From Scatomorpha pullicola (GTDB taxonomy: Bacteria > Bacillota > Clostridia > Oscillospirales > Oscillospiraceae), in NCBI GenBank assembly GCA_018716545.1, contig DVJU01000032.1:1-16543 (forward strand): DNA of 16,543 nucleotides, in the 5' to 3' direction. Below, piece after piece: positions 6,143-12,779 of the stretch. Numbering within the stretch: the first letter of the stretch is position 1; each line of letters starts with the position of its first letter. Below the pieces are notes generated by a model. It had not been told where the DNA came from. It was given only the letters and a program-made list of their open reading frames with translations, and ran no database searches. A program made the translations under genes and the position numbers.

Positions 6143-6709
6143 ATGAACGTCAAGCCGGAAAAATACCTGTGCATTCAAGATTGGAACTATTGGTGGGGCG
6201 TCTATCACTGTGCAGACGGATGGGATGCCCCCGATGCGGCGGAGTTTATTCTGGCTGATGATGAGGCCGGAGAAAATCCATTCTTTCGCCTTGACTTTTA
6301 TAACTTGACTGCGCTCGACCGGATCGTTCAGGAGGGCGAGTTTATGGAGCCTGTTAACCCGGATTATCCCATCTTTTTAAAGCAAGCGGAGCAGCTCAAA
6401 GCCGGAGAGCAGGACTGGTTTGTCGGGGCGTTATACTATCCGCGTTTTTCGCCGGACTTGTCCTTCTGTAATGCGCCCTTTGGAAGCAACGTTCCCTTGA
6501 CGAAGTTGGCTTCCCCTCCTATGTCTCCTTACTATGCTGTCATCTTTCTTCGGGAGGAGCATTCCCTGCCACCGGAAATCTTAACCGCTTGGGTGGAGCG
6601 TCTGTCTCAGCCGTTGTTTGGCTCGTCCTTTTTCTGCCGGCTTGCCAGAGTACCCACCCGTCAGGAGGCATCGGAAAGCTACGCGGAGGAGTTCCACTGT
6701 CGTGATTGA
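6143..6709 (+). CDS. Hypothetical protein, 188 residues
   Basis: Not recognised. The start is ATG 6143 with GGAG 7 nt before it; an in-frame ATG two codons earlier is less well placed. The protein is soluble, rich in tryptophan, tyrosine and phenylalanine (QDWNYWWGVYHCADGWD near the N-terminus), acidic overall, and has no signal peptide or membrane segment. Its codon use is more balanced and its GC lower than the genes on either side, which points to a transferred segment. It is followed by two tiny ORFs (6702-6785, overlapping its stop, and 6766-6948) that look like the same unit. Similar-looking soluble orphans are common in conjugative elements of Clostridia, but I see no conjugation gene here. 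Confidence 0.7.
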   Translation: MNVKPEKYLCIQDWNYWWGVYHCADGWDAPDAAEFILADDEAGENPFFRLDFYNLTALDRIVQEGEFMEPVNPDYPIFLKQAEQLKAGEQDWFVGALYYPRFSPDLSFCNAPFGSNVPLTKLASPPMSPYYAVIFLREEHSLPPEILTAWVERLSQPLFGSSFFCRLARVPTRQEASESYAEEFHCRD

Positions 6710-6785
6710 TGAATACGGCAAGGTTCTTACTGCCTACACGATAAAACAAGGAGAAACCCAGAAATATGAATATCGAATTGAATGA
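6702..6785 (+). CDS. 27-codon ORF overlapping the previous stop
   Basis: GTG 6702 opens VIDEYGKVLTAYTIKQGE followed by TQKYEYRIE and a stop. It overlaps the stop codon of the 188-residue gene and the start of the next one, and GGAGGAG (6685-6691) lies 10 nt upstream. The sequence reads like the C-terminal tail of a larger protein. Either a translationally coupled small protein or a gene remnant; no family recognised. Confidence 0.3.
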   Translation: MIDEYGKVLTAYTIKQGETQKYEYRIE

Positions 6786-6948
6786 ACAAGAAGCAATCGC
6801 CCTATACCGAATCCTTTGCCGCTGGGAGTCAACAGGGGAATTGACCGTTGGCGCCGGGGAGGAAACGCGCCTGTTATGGGATTTGCAGTGTGTGTTGGAG
6901 AAAGAACTAGAGCCGGTAAATGAGGCCATTACAAAGAGGCTCATCTAG
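6766..6948 (+). CDS. Small hypothetical protein, 60 residues
   Basis: MNIELNEQEAIALYRILCRW begins an all-helical, acidic protein with no membrane segment. AAGGAG lies 12 nt before the ATG, a little far. The gene overlaps the preceding 27-codon ORF by 20 bp and shares the lower-GC composition of the block. It is followed by a hairpin at 6968-6996. The function is unknown; it resembles the short helical accessory proteins found in mobile elements only in general character. Confidence 0.6.
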   Translation: MNIELNEQEAIALYRILCRWESTGELTVGAGEETRLLWDLQCVLEKELEPVNEAITKRLI

Positions 6949-6967
6949 CATTTGTTTGTAATTAACA

Positions 6968-6996
6968 AACCGGCTCGGGATATCCACGAGCCGGTT
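6968..6996. terminator. Hairpin ending the hypothetical block
   Basis: AACCGGCTCG (6968-6977) pairs perfectly with CGAGCCGGTT (6987-6996). The sequence after it on the plus strand is AAACATTATT, so the T-run is poor; on the minus strand it is followed by TGTTAATT. A probable but weak bidirectional terminator. Confidence 0.5.
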
Positions 6997-7063
6997 AAAC
7001 ATTATTCGTTCCCGTTGTTCCCCTTAACTTATGCTCTGACAGTATAATTAACCTGATAAAGCA

Positions 7064-7093
7064 CCAGCCCGGAAGCGTCTGCTTCCGGGCTGG
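7064..7093 (-). terminator. Hairpin after the glycosyltransferase gene
   Basis: CCAGCCCGGAAGC (7064-7076) pairs perfectly with GCTTCCGGGCTGG (7081-7093), 13 bp with a 4-nt loop. It lies 18 bp beyond the stop of the minus-strand gene at 7112. The T-run after it on the minus strand is short (TGCTTTAT). Confidence 0.6.
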
Positions 7094-7111
7094 TCGTATA
7101 TTCGTCTTGCG

Positions 7112-8266
7112 TCAGCAGGCCACGACTGCGCGGCGGGCATTTATCGCACCGCTCAGTCCGGCCATTCTCTCGGCCAGATCGCAGATGTCCCCGGCGGCGC
7201 AGGGGTTTATGAGTTCGGCCTGCCTGCGCACCATCGCGGCGCGCTCGCGCGGAGCGTCCAGCAAGTCCAAGGCCGGCAGAAGTCCGTCAGCCGTGGACGG
7301 GCACAGCAGGCTCAGGCCGCGGGAGCTGAAGTAGCCGGCGTTGAAGGTCTCGCAGCCGGGTATGGCCGCCGTGTGCACCATCGGCACGCCGCAAACCGCG
7401 GCCTCCGTGGAGGACAGCCCGCCCGGCTTGGTCACGAACAGGTCGCAGGCGCGCATGTACCCGGCCATGTCGTCCGTAAAGCCCAGCAGGGTCGTGTTCG
7501 GCAGCTGCCGTGCTTCCAGCTCGCCGTAGAGCTGACTGTTCGAGCCGCAGACCACTATGAGTTCGGTGTCGCCCCGACCTGCGGCGGCGGTGGCCAGCGC
7601 CTGGATGGCGCTCTTTATGCTGCCGCCTCCCATGCTTCCGCCGGAGACGAGTATGTACTTTCCGCTGCCGCTCAGCCCCAGCCTGGCGCGAGCCTCCCTG
7701 CGGCTCTCGCCGCCGGCGAAGGCGGAGGATACCGGTATGCCCAGCGGGCAGAGCTTCTCGCGGGGGATGCCGTAACCGGCGAACTCGTCCGTCAGCTCCG
7801 CTGACGGAATGACGTACGCGTCGCACTCCGACTCCTCCGTGAACGGTATGCACACGTAGTCCGTCGCGACGTGTATCACCTTCGGCGTCTCCACGCCGCT
7901 GCGCCTGACGGCGGTCAGGATGCCCGCCGGGAAGATGTGCGTGGTTATAATGAGGTCGAAGCGGTTTTGCTCCAGGTATTCGGCCATCACCGGCGCCATC
8001 AGCCGGTTCGCCAGGTACACGGGAGAGCGCAAGGGCAGCTTTCTGTACCACTCGCCCAGGCGGTAGACCGCGCCGAACAGCCGCGGAGTCTTCTGCACGT
8101 TGCGTATATACGTTCTGTCTATGCGCCCGGCCAGCTCCTCGCTGCAAAGCGAATACGGGTTAAGTATCTCCGCGCCGTGGCCGCGGCGGCGCAGCTCCTC
8201 CGCTATCGCCCGTGCGGCGGCGTTATGTCCGCCGCCTGTCCCGCAGGAAAGCAACAGGACGTCCAA
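7112..8266 (-). CDS. MGDG-synthase/UgtP-like glycolipid glycosyltransferase
   Basis: 384 residues. The N-terminus MDVLLLSCGTGGGHNAAA carries the GGGH motif of the MGDG-synthase family (acceptor domain), and the C-terminal half has the GT-B nucleotide-sugar features GGSMGGGS and KPGGLSSTEA. Family members transfer glucose or galactose from a UDP-sugar to diacylglycerol, making membrane glycolipids and anchors; MurG is a more distant relative. The start is TTG 8266: GGAGGTGAGC (8271-8280) is correctly spaced and the protein begins where homologues do. It overlaps the end of the PlsY-like gene by 44 bp, so the two are probably translated from one message, and both concern membrane lipid synthesis. 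Sugar and acceptor specificity cannot be read from the sequence. Confidence 0.87.
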   Translation of the reverse strand: MDVLLLSCGTGGGHNAAARAIAEELRRRGHGAEILNPYSLCSEELAGRIDRTYIRNVQKTPRLFGAVYRLGEWYRKLPLRSPVYLANRLMAPVMAEYLEQNRFDLIITTHIFPAGILTAVRRSGVETPKVIHVATDYVCIPFTEESECDAYVIPSAELTDEFAGYGIPREKLCPLGIPVSSAFAGGESRREARARLGLSGSGKYILVSGGSMGGGSIKSAIQALATAAAGRGDTELIVVCGSNSQLYGELEARQLPNTTLLGFTDDMAGYMRACDLFVTKPGGLSSTEAAVCGVPMVHTAAIPGCETFNAGYFSSRGLSLLCPSTADGLLPALDLLDAPRERAAMVRRQAELINPCAAGDICDLAERMAGLSGAINARRAVVAC

Positions 8267-8885
8267 GCAGGCTCACCTCCATTCTGCCCGGCTTCTCTTT
8301 GCTGAGAAGCAGCCTCAACAGCACCACTCCGGCTATCACGGCAAAGCCCGGCGCCGCGCCGGCTCCGCCGGGACTGCCTATGAGCAGCAGCAGCGACGTC
8401 ACGTAAGTGACGGCCGTGCGGTGGAAATGCGGCGTTATCTTCAATACCGTCGAAAAGAGTATAAATGTAAAGGCCAGCGTCAGCAGTCCGTCCAGCTGCG
8501 GATACAGTCCAGCCAGCGCGCCAAAGCTGACGGCGATGCCCTTGCCTCCCCTGAAGCCGTAAAACAGCGGGAAGGCGTGACCTATGACGGGCGCCGCGAC
8601 TATCACGGCGGCGGCAAACGTCCCGGCCTCACCGCCGTGGCGCGTGAACAGATACACGGGCAGGAACCCCTTGAGCAGGTCGAACACCAGGGTTCCGAGC
8701 CCGCACCAGAACCCGCCGTAGGTAAAGGCGTTAGCCGTGCCCGGATTCTTGTCGCCGCTCTCGGAGAGGATGTCCCTGCCGCAGAGCGAGGCGAACACCC
8801 TCGCGTACAGCACGCTGCCCGAGATGTACCCGAACAGCACAAAGCCCAGGTTGCAGAGATCGTTGTACAGCACCGATGTGCCCAT
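8223..8885 (-). CDS. PlsY-family acyl-phosphate:glycerol-3-phosphate acyltransferase
   Basis: 220 residues with five or more membrane segments. PlsY makes lysophosphatidate from acyl-phosphate and glycerol-3-phosphate at the membrane. Visible motifs: SGDKNPGTANAF (the family usually has GSGNxGATN or DGNPGATN), GHAFPLFYGFRGGKGIAVSF (phosphate/acyl-phosphate loop), and a late positively charged stretch. The slightly different first motif suggests a PlsY paralogue rather than the main housekeeping copy. AAAGGA lies about 8 nt before the ATG. It is first in an operon with the overlapping glycosyltransferase, and divergent from a TetR regulator whose probable operator covers its -10 box. Confidence 0.88.
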   Translation of the reverse strand: MGTSVLYNDLCNLGFVLFGYISGSVLYARVFASLCGRDILSESGDKNPGTANAFTYGGFWCGLGTLVFDLLKGFLPVYLFTRHGGEAGTFAAAVIVAAPVIGHAFPLFYGFRGGKGIAVSFGALAGLYPQLDGLLTLAFTFILFSTVLKITPHFHRTAVTYVTSLLLLIGSPGGAGAAPGFAVIAGVVLLRLLLSKEKPGRMEVSLLGRPVAFLRDRRRT

Positions 8886-8950
8886 TTTATCTTTCCTTTC
8901 TCAAGTCTTCGCAGCTGCGCCGCCCGCAGCCGCTGCGGGCATGATACAAG

Positions 8951-8979
8951 TTGACAGGCGGCAAAATAAATGATAGTAT
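8951..8979 (+). promoter_or_regulatory. Promoter of the TetR gene
   Basis: Consensus TTGACA (8951-8956), exact 17-bp spacer, TAGTAT (8974-8979). The predicted transcription start near 8986 lies just before the dyad at 8993-9013. Confidence 0.6.
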
Positions 8980-8992
8980 AAAAGAAACTCTC

Positions 8993-9013
8993 GTATCATT
9001 GGCATTATCATAC
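8993..9013. promoter_or_regulatory. Candidate TetR operator
   Basis: GTATCAT (8993-8999) and ATCATAC (9007-9013) form a dyad, 6 of 7 positions symmetric, 7 bp apart. A further ATGATAC, the exact complement of the left half, is at 8941-8947. The dyad covers the -10 box of the plsY promoter and lies just downstream of the tetR transcription start, so one bound dimer could repress both. Confidence 0.5.
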
Positions 9014-9034
9014 CATAACTTTATTTAAAATCAA
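9007..9034 (-). promoter_or_regulatory. Promoter of the plsY-glycosyltransferase operon
   Basis: On the minus strand TTGATT (9029-9034), 16-bp spacer, TATGAT (9007-9012). The -10 box lies inside the right half of the dyad at 8993-9013. Confidence 0.5.
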
Positions 9035-9117
9035 GTCCCCGAGCAAAAGTGGGACGAAGGCCGCAAGCAGTTTCAAAGAGACTATACCTACAATTCGTAT
9101 CAGAGAGGCGATGCACA

Positions 9118-9645
9118 ATGAGAAGGTCAACGGCCACGACCGAATACCTGAAGGAGTGCATGGGCACGGCGCTGCTCGAGCTCATGCGGGAGAAGCCCAT
9201 CGAAAAGATCAGCATTGAGGAGATGACGGCGAAGGCGGACGTCGGGCGCTCCACCTATTTCCGCTACTTCAAGAACAAGGACGAGGTGCTGTCCTTCAAG
9301 CTCCGCTGTATGTGGAACGCTTTTTCCCAGCAGCACCATTTTGACGTGGTGAGGGATGACATATACTCCTCGACGCAGATGTTCTTCGAGTTCTGCCTGT
9401 CGATACGCGACGTCAGCGACATGCTCTACGCCGCCGGGCACCAGAACGTCATACTTGAGGCCTACATTCAAATAATGATGCACGAGCCGCAGGAGGACGA
9501 CGTGGGCATGTACTACAGGAACTACGGCATCGCCTACGCCCTCTACGGCCTGGTCAACGCCTGGATAATGCGCGGGTACAAGGAGACGCCGGAGCAGATG
9601 GCTGGCATAATACTGGACGTGACGGAAGGTATGTCTGAGGACTGA
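9118..9645 (+). CDS. TetR/AcrR-family transcriptional regulator
   Basis: 175 residues. The N-terminal helix-turn-helix is complete: LLELMREKPIEKISIEEMTA, then KADVGRSTYFRYFKNKDEVL (about residues 17-57), matching the TetR pattern I..I...AGV...TFY.YF..K..L. The C-terminal part, the ligand pocket and dimer face, is helical and rich in aromatic residues; the ligand is unknown. The start is ATG 9118, with AGAGAGG upstream; a longer frame from 9049 has no ribosome site. It is divergent from the plsY operon with a shared dyad between, so control of membrane-lipid genes and of itself is the natural hypothesis. Confidence 0.88.
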   Translation: MRRSTATTEYLKECMGTALLELMREKPIEKISIEEMTAKADVGRSTYFRYFKNKDEVLSFKLRCMWNAFSQQHHFDVVRDDIYSSTQMFFEFCLSIRDVSDMLYAAGHQNVILEAYIQIMMHEPQEDDVGMYYRNYGIAYALYGLVNAWIMRGYKETPEQMAGIILDVTEGMSED

Positions 9646-9676
9646 CTTCGGCCACAAAAAACATATTTTTCCCCGC

Positions 9677-9701
9677 AAATGTCCGACGCGCACATTTTTT
9701 T
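9677..9701 (+). terminator. Weak terminator after the TetR gene
   Basis: AAATGT (9677-9682) pairs with ACATTT (9692-9697), and the run of T continues to 9701. The stem is only 6 bp and AT-rich. Confidence 0.4.
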
Positions 9702-9722
9702 AAAAGCCTTCGCGCGGGCGTA

Positions 9723-9751
9723 TTGACATAGCATGACGCTGATGCTATATT
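9723..9751 (+). promoter_or_regulatory. Promoter of ktrB-ktrA with an internal palindrome
   Basis: Consensus TTGACA (9723-9728), 17-bp spacer, TATATT (9746-9751). The spacer is filled by an exact inverted repeat, ATAGCAT (9728-9734) and ATGCTAT (9742-9748), which overlaps both boxes and would suit a repressor or a promoter-remodelling activator. Confidence 0.75.
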
Positions 9752-9784
9752 AAGGGCGCTTATTCTAAATCTTGCGGCCAGAGG

Positions 9785-9876
9785 GCCGGCGGCAGAGCAA
9801 GAAGTCAGCACTCTCCTTGCAGGCCAGCCTGCCTTCGCCGGCAAAAAGCGGAGGGCGGGACGCAGGTCAAGCGTCC
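9785..9876 (+). ncRNA. Structured 5' leader of ktrB
   Basis: The ~130-nt leader can fold into a long helix: GCCGGC-GGCAG (9785-9795) with CTGCC (9829-9833) and GCCGGC (9837-9842), separated by a 3-nt bulge. An inner stem GCAAG/CTTGC (9797-9801, 9816-9820) can form. A separate hairpin GGACGC/GCGTCC (9858-9876) lies between the only strong ribosome site, GGAGGG (9850-9855), and the ATG at 9888. I do not recognise the c-di-AMP (ydaO) riboswitch consensus, although that riboswitch often precedes potassium transporters. Confidence 0.4.
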
Positions 9877-9887
9877 AAACAACAGAC

Positions 9888-11192
9888 ATGAAATCTATCG
9901 CACTGTTCTTCAAGCGTCAGCCGCCCGGGCGGCTGATAGCCATGGGCTTCGCAGCGGTCATACTGATCGGCTCCGTTCTGCTGATACTCCCCGTTTCCGT
10001 GCGCCCCGGCGTCAAGGTTCACTACATCGACGCGCTGTTCACGTCCACCAGCGCGGTGTGCGTCACGGGTCTGATTGCCATCGACGCCTTTGACAACTTC
10101 ACCGTCTTCGGTCAAGTGGTGCTCGCGGCGCTGATACAGATAGGCGGCCTGGGCGTCAGCTCGGTCGGCGTGGGTCTGGTCCTCGCCGCGGGAAAGCGCG
10201 TGAGCTTCCACGGGCGTCTGCTGGTCAAGGAGGCTCTGAACGTGGACACGTTCCAGGGCATGGTCAAGCTGGTCAAGTGGGTGCTGCTCGTCACGCTGTG
10301 CTTTGAAGGCGCGGGCGCGATATTGAGCTTTATCTCCTTTTCCCAGGACTACCCCCTGCCGCGCGCGATCTGGACGAGCATATTCCACTCGGTCGCCGCG
10401 TTCAACAACTCCGGCTTCGACATACTCGGCGGTATGCAGAACCTGATACCGTATCAGAGCGACATACTGCTGAACCTCACCACCTGCGCGCTCATAATCT
10501 TCGGCGGCATCGGCTTCCTCGTCATACTTGACGTGGTGCGCGCGCGCTCCTTCCGCAAGCTCAACCTCCACTCCAAGGTCGTCATCTCGACCACGGCGGC
10601 GCTGCTTATAATAGGCACGCTGCTGCTCAAGGCCACCGAGGACATGAGCTGGCTGGGAGCATTCTTCCACAGCGTGTCGGCGCGCACGGCCGGCTTCTCC
10701 ACGTACTCCATGGGCGAGCTGACCAACGCAGGGCTGTTTGTCCTCATCCTGCTCATGTTCATCGGCGCCTCTCCCGGCTCCACCGGCGGCGGCATCAAGA
10801 CGACGACCTTCTTTGCGCTGATGCAGGAGGTGTGGGCAATCTTCACCAAGCGCCGTCCCGGCGCGTTCCACCGCACGCTGCCCGAGGAGACGCTGAGCAA
10901 GTCCGCCGTCGTGGCGCTTCTCAGTATGCTCGTCGTATGCGCCGGAACGTTCCTGCTCTGCATCCTGGAGCCCGATACAGACTTCATACGCCTCCTGTTC
11001 GAGGAGGTCTCCGCTTTCGGCACCGTGGGGCTCTCTACGGGCATAACCCCCGGCCTGACGGTCGCCAGCAAGGTGGTGCTCATACTCACGATGTACGTCG
11101 GGCGCCTGGGAGCCTTCACTCTGGTGTCCATCTGGATAAACCGCGCTGAACCCAATATTCGCTACACTCAAGAATCCATTACGATAGGGTAG
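9888..11192 (+). CDS. ktrB: KtrB/TrkH-type potassium uptake channel subunit
   Basis: 434 residues in the SKT superfamily fold: four covalently joined M1-P-M2 repeats. The four selectivity-filter glycines are visible: TSAVCVTGL (G61), FNNSGFD (G176), ARTAGFST (G269) and FGTVGLSTG (G381). The conserved GSTGGGIKT loop (297-305) matches the intramembrane gating loop of KtrB. It imports K+ (often Na+-coupled) as a dimer on a cytoplasmic KtrA octameric ring. The start ATG 9888 matches the expected N-terminus, but no ribosome site lies close by; GGAGGG is 32 nt away with a hairpin in between. The stop is 6 bp before ktrA, so they form one operon. Confidence 0.93.
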   Translation: MKSIALFFKRQPPGRLIAMGFAAVILIGSVLLILPVSVRPGVKVHYIDALFTSTSAVCVTGLIAIDAFDNFTVFGQVVLAALIQIGGLGVSSVGVGLVLAAGKRVSFHGRLLVKEALNVDTFQGMVKLVKWVLLVTLCFEGAGAILSFISFSQDYPLPRAIWTSIFHSVAAFNNSGFDILGGMQNLIPYQSDILLNLTTCALIIFGGIGFLVILDVVRARSFRKLNLHSKVVISTTAALLIIGTLLLKATEDMSWLGAFFHSVSARTAGFSTYSMGELTNAGLFVLILLMFIGASPGSTGGGIKTTTFFALMQEVWAIFTKRRPGAFHRTLPEETLSKSAVVALLSMLVVCAGTFLLCILEPDTDFIRLLFEEVSAFGTVGLSTGITPGLTVASKVVLILTMYVGRLGAFTLVSIWINRAEPNIRYTQESITIG

Positions 11193-11198
11193 GTTTCT

Positions 11199-11876
11199 AT
11201 GAAAAAGAAGAATTCGGATATTTCTTTCGGTGTCATAGGTCTGGGTCGCTTCGGCTCGGCACTGGTCAAGACTCTTGCCGAGGCCGGCAAAGAGGTCATC
11301 GCCATAGACAAGGACGAGCAGAGGGTCAAGGCCGTGCGGAAGTACACGGACTTCGCCTTTGTCGTGGACAATCTGAATCAGGAAACCCTTGAGGAGACCG
11401 GCATCCAGAACTGCGGCACCGTCACCATCTGCATCGGCGAAGCCCTGGACGTGAGCATACTCACCACCATGCTGGTCATAAGGATGGGCATACCCAACGT
11501 CATATCCAAGGCCAACAGCCAGGAGCACGGCGAGGTGCTCAAGCAGCTGGGAGCCATGGTCGTGTATCCCGAGTCGGACATGGCCGTGCGTATAGGCAAG
11601 CGGCTTATCTCCGGCAGCCTCATCGACTACATCTCCCTGGACGACAACGTGGAGGTCAGGCGCATCGCGGTGGGCGGAGCCATGGTAGGGCACAGCATAC
11701 TGGAGCTGAACATACGCAACGCCTACGGCATAAACGTCATCGCCGTCGAGCGCGACCACCAGACCGACGTCGAGTTCCCGCCGCAGTACGTCTTCCGTGA
11801 GGGCGACATCGTCGCCGTTATCGGCAAGGAGGACAAGATAGACCACTTCGAGCGTGAAATGCAGAATAACGGCTAA
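11199..11876 (+). CDS. ktrA: KtrA/TrkA-type regulatory subunit (RCK protein)
   Basis: 225 residues. RCK_N domain with GVIGLGRFGSAL (GxGxxG nucleotide loop, residues about 11-22) and the acidic end of strand 2 in IAIDKDEQ, then an RCK_C domain from about residue 140 (VEVRRIAVGGAMVGHSILEL and on). KtrA rings bind ATP, ADP or NAD(H) in the first domain and, in many Bacillota, c-di-AMP in the second, and gate KtrB. The gene is separated from ktrB by 6 bp and ends at the strong terminator 11889-11924. Binding of c-di-AMP here is known of the family, not shown by the sequence. Confidence 0.93.
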   Translation: MKKKNSDISFGVIGLGRFGSALVKTLAEAGKEVIAIDKDEQRVKAVRKYTDFAFVVDNLNQETLEETGIQNCGTVTICIGEALDVSILTTMLVIRMGIPNVISKANSQEHGEVLKQLGAMVVYPESDMAVRIGKRLISGSLIDYISLDDNVEVRRIAVGGAMVGHSILELNIRNAYGINVIAVERDHQTDVEFPPQYVFREGDIVAVIGKEDKIDHFEREMQNNG

Positions 11877-11888
11877 GGCCGCAAATAC

Positions 11889-11924
11889 GGGAGGCTCCGC
11901 GCTGCGGAGCCTCCCTTTGTTTTT
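11889..11924 (+). terminator. Terminator of the ktr operon
   Basis: GGGAGGCTCCGC (11889-11900) pairs perfectly with GCGGAGCCTCCC (11904-11915), loop GCT, followed by TTTGTTTTT. Confidence 0.9.
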
Positions 11925-11940
11925 GCGCGGACGGGAAAAG

Positions 11941-11969
11941 TTGAAAACCGCGCGCATAACACGTATAAT
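11941..11969 (+). promoter_or_regulatory. Promoter of the cat-like gene
   Basis: TTGAAA (11941-11946), exact 17-bp spacer, consensus TATAAT (11964-11969). It starts a leader of about 157 nt before the coding region. Confidence 0.75.
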
Positions 11970-11976
11970 GTTCACC

Positions 11977-12132
11977 GGCGGCTCTGCCGCAGTAAGCCGA
12001 AAGGGGTGGTATATGTGAAGCGCGGCCTTGTCCACGCTCCATGCAGGGCTTGACTGGATGGAGCGTAAACGGATCATAGGTTCTGTCCGCTCTGCCTTGC
12101 ATTCCGAAAAACTGATGCAAAGGAGAACAGAT
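11977..12132 (+). promoter_or_regulatory. Attenuator-like leader of the cat-like gene
   Basis: Contains a ribosome site AAAGGGGTGG (12000-12009) followed by overlapping starts: ATG-TGA (12013-12018, a start directly followed by a stop) and GTG 12015 opening a 12-residue peptide. An exact 9-bp inverted repeat, ACGCTCCAT (12034-12042) and ATGGAGCGT (12058-12066), follows. A second hairpin, TTGCAT (12097-12102) with ATGCAA (12115-12120), reaches into the AAGGAG ribosome site of the main gene. This layout, a leader ORF followed by hairpins that can mask the ribosome site, is that of translational attenuation known for cat and erm genes. Confidence 0.5.
12015..12053 (+). CDS. Putative leader peptide of the cat-like gene
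   Basis: GTG 12015 encodes MKRGLVHAPCRA and stops at 12051-12053. AAGGGG lies 8 nt upstream. Its last codons form the left arm and loop of the 9-bp inverted repeat at 12034-12066, so a stalled ribosome would open that hairpin. The overlapping ATG-TGA at 12013 is an alternative minimal ORF. Real translation is not shown. Confidence 0.35.
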   Translation: MKRGLVHAPCRA

Positions 12133-12774
12133 ATGAACTGCGAAATCATAGATATAGACACATGGAGCCGGGGCGGGCTTTTCCGGTTCTACATGGACAA
12201 AATGCGCATAGTAATGAGCCTGACCGTGGACGTGGACGTCGCGCCCCTGGTCAAGTACGCGAAGGCGCACGGCCTGAGGTTCTACCCGTCCATGATATGG
12301 GTCGTGTCCAAGGTTGTGAACAGCCGCGACGAGTTCAAATACGGCTGGGACGCCGGCGGCAACCTGATCCGCTGGGAGTCTGTCTCCCCGAGCTACGCGG
12401 ACTTCCACCGGGAGGACGAGAGCTTTACAAAGCTGGTCACCGCCTACTCGGACGACCTTTTCGACTTCCACGGACGTTATCTGCGCGACGCCGAAGCCAA
12501 CCGCGCGCTGCGGGGCATCGCGCCCGATCAGCCGCCCAACTTTTTCGATGTGTCCTGCCTGCCCTGGGTCAGCTACCGGCACGTCGACATGCACGTCTTC
12601 GACGAGGGCAGGTTCCTCGCACCGGTCGTCACCTGGGGCAGATACTCGCCTGACGGCAGGGGCGGGCTGAGCATGCCCCTGACCATGAACATACACCACG
12701 CCGTCGCCGACGGCTTCCACCTGTCGCGTTTTTTCAACGAGGTGCAGGCTCTTATAAACTCTTTGGGAGGTTAA
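12133..12774 (+). CDS. Type A chloramphenicol acetyltransferase-like protein
   Basis: 213 residues, the usual length of classical CAT. The catalytic motif NIHHAVADGFH is intact: H189 is the expected general base and D193 the partner that pairs with an arginine near the N-terminus (R13 in DTWSR). The conserved serine before PW (DVSCLPW, S141) matches Ser148 of the type III enzyme. The fold is a trimer that acetylates the 3-hydroxyl of chloramphenicol from acetyl-CoA; chromosomal homologues sometimes have other or unknown acceptors, so resistance is a prediction. The start is ATG 12133 with AGGAG 8 nt upstream; the longer frame from 12028 runs through the leader hairpins. It shares an operon with the small zinc protein (5-bp gap). 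Confidence 0.88.
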   Translation: MNCEIIDIDTWSRGGLFRFYMDKMRIVMSLTVDVDVAPLVKYAKAHGLRFYPSMIWVVSKVVNSRDEFKYGWDAGGNLIRWESVSPSYADFHREDESFTKLVTAYSDDLFDFHGRYLRDAEANRALRGIAPDQPPNFFDVSCLPWVSYRHVDMHVFDEGRFLAPVVTWGRYSPDGRGGLSMPLTMNIHHAVADGFHLSRFFNEVQALINSLGG

Positions 12775-12779
12775 ACGAC

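Noticed and set aside
9752..9887. c-di-AMP (ydaO/yuaA) riboswitch before ktrB
   Set aside because: Expected from gene context, but the conserved sequence blocks of that class were not found in the leader.
12028..12132. N-terminal extension of the cat-like protein from TTG 12028
   Set aside because: It would run through the leader hairpins, has no ribosome site, and homologues begin at the SD-supported ATG 12133.
9867..12161. 764-codon open frame on the minus strand across ktrB-ktrA
   Set aside because: It is antisense to two clear genes, low in hydrophobic order, rich in His/Asp/Glu/Arg from complementing GC-rich codons, and has no ribosome site or family match.
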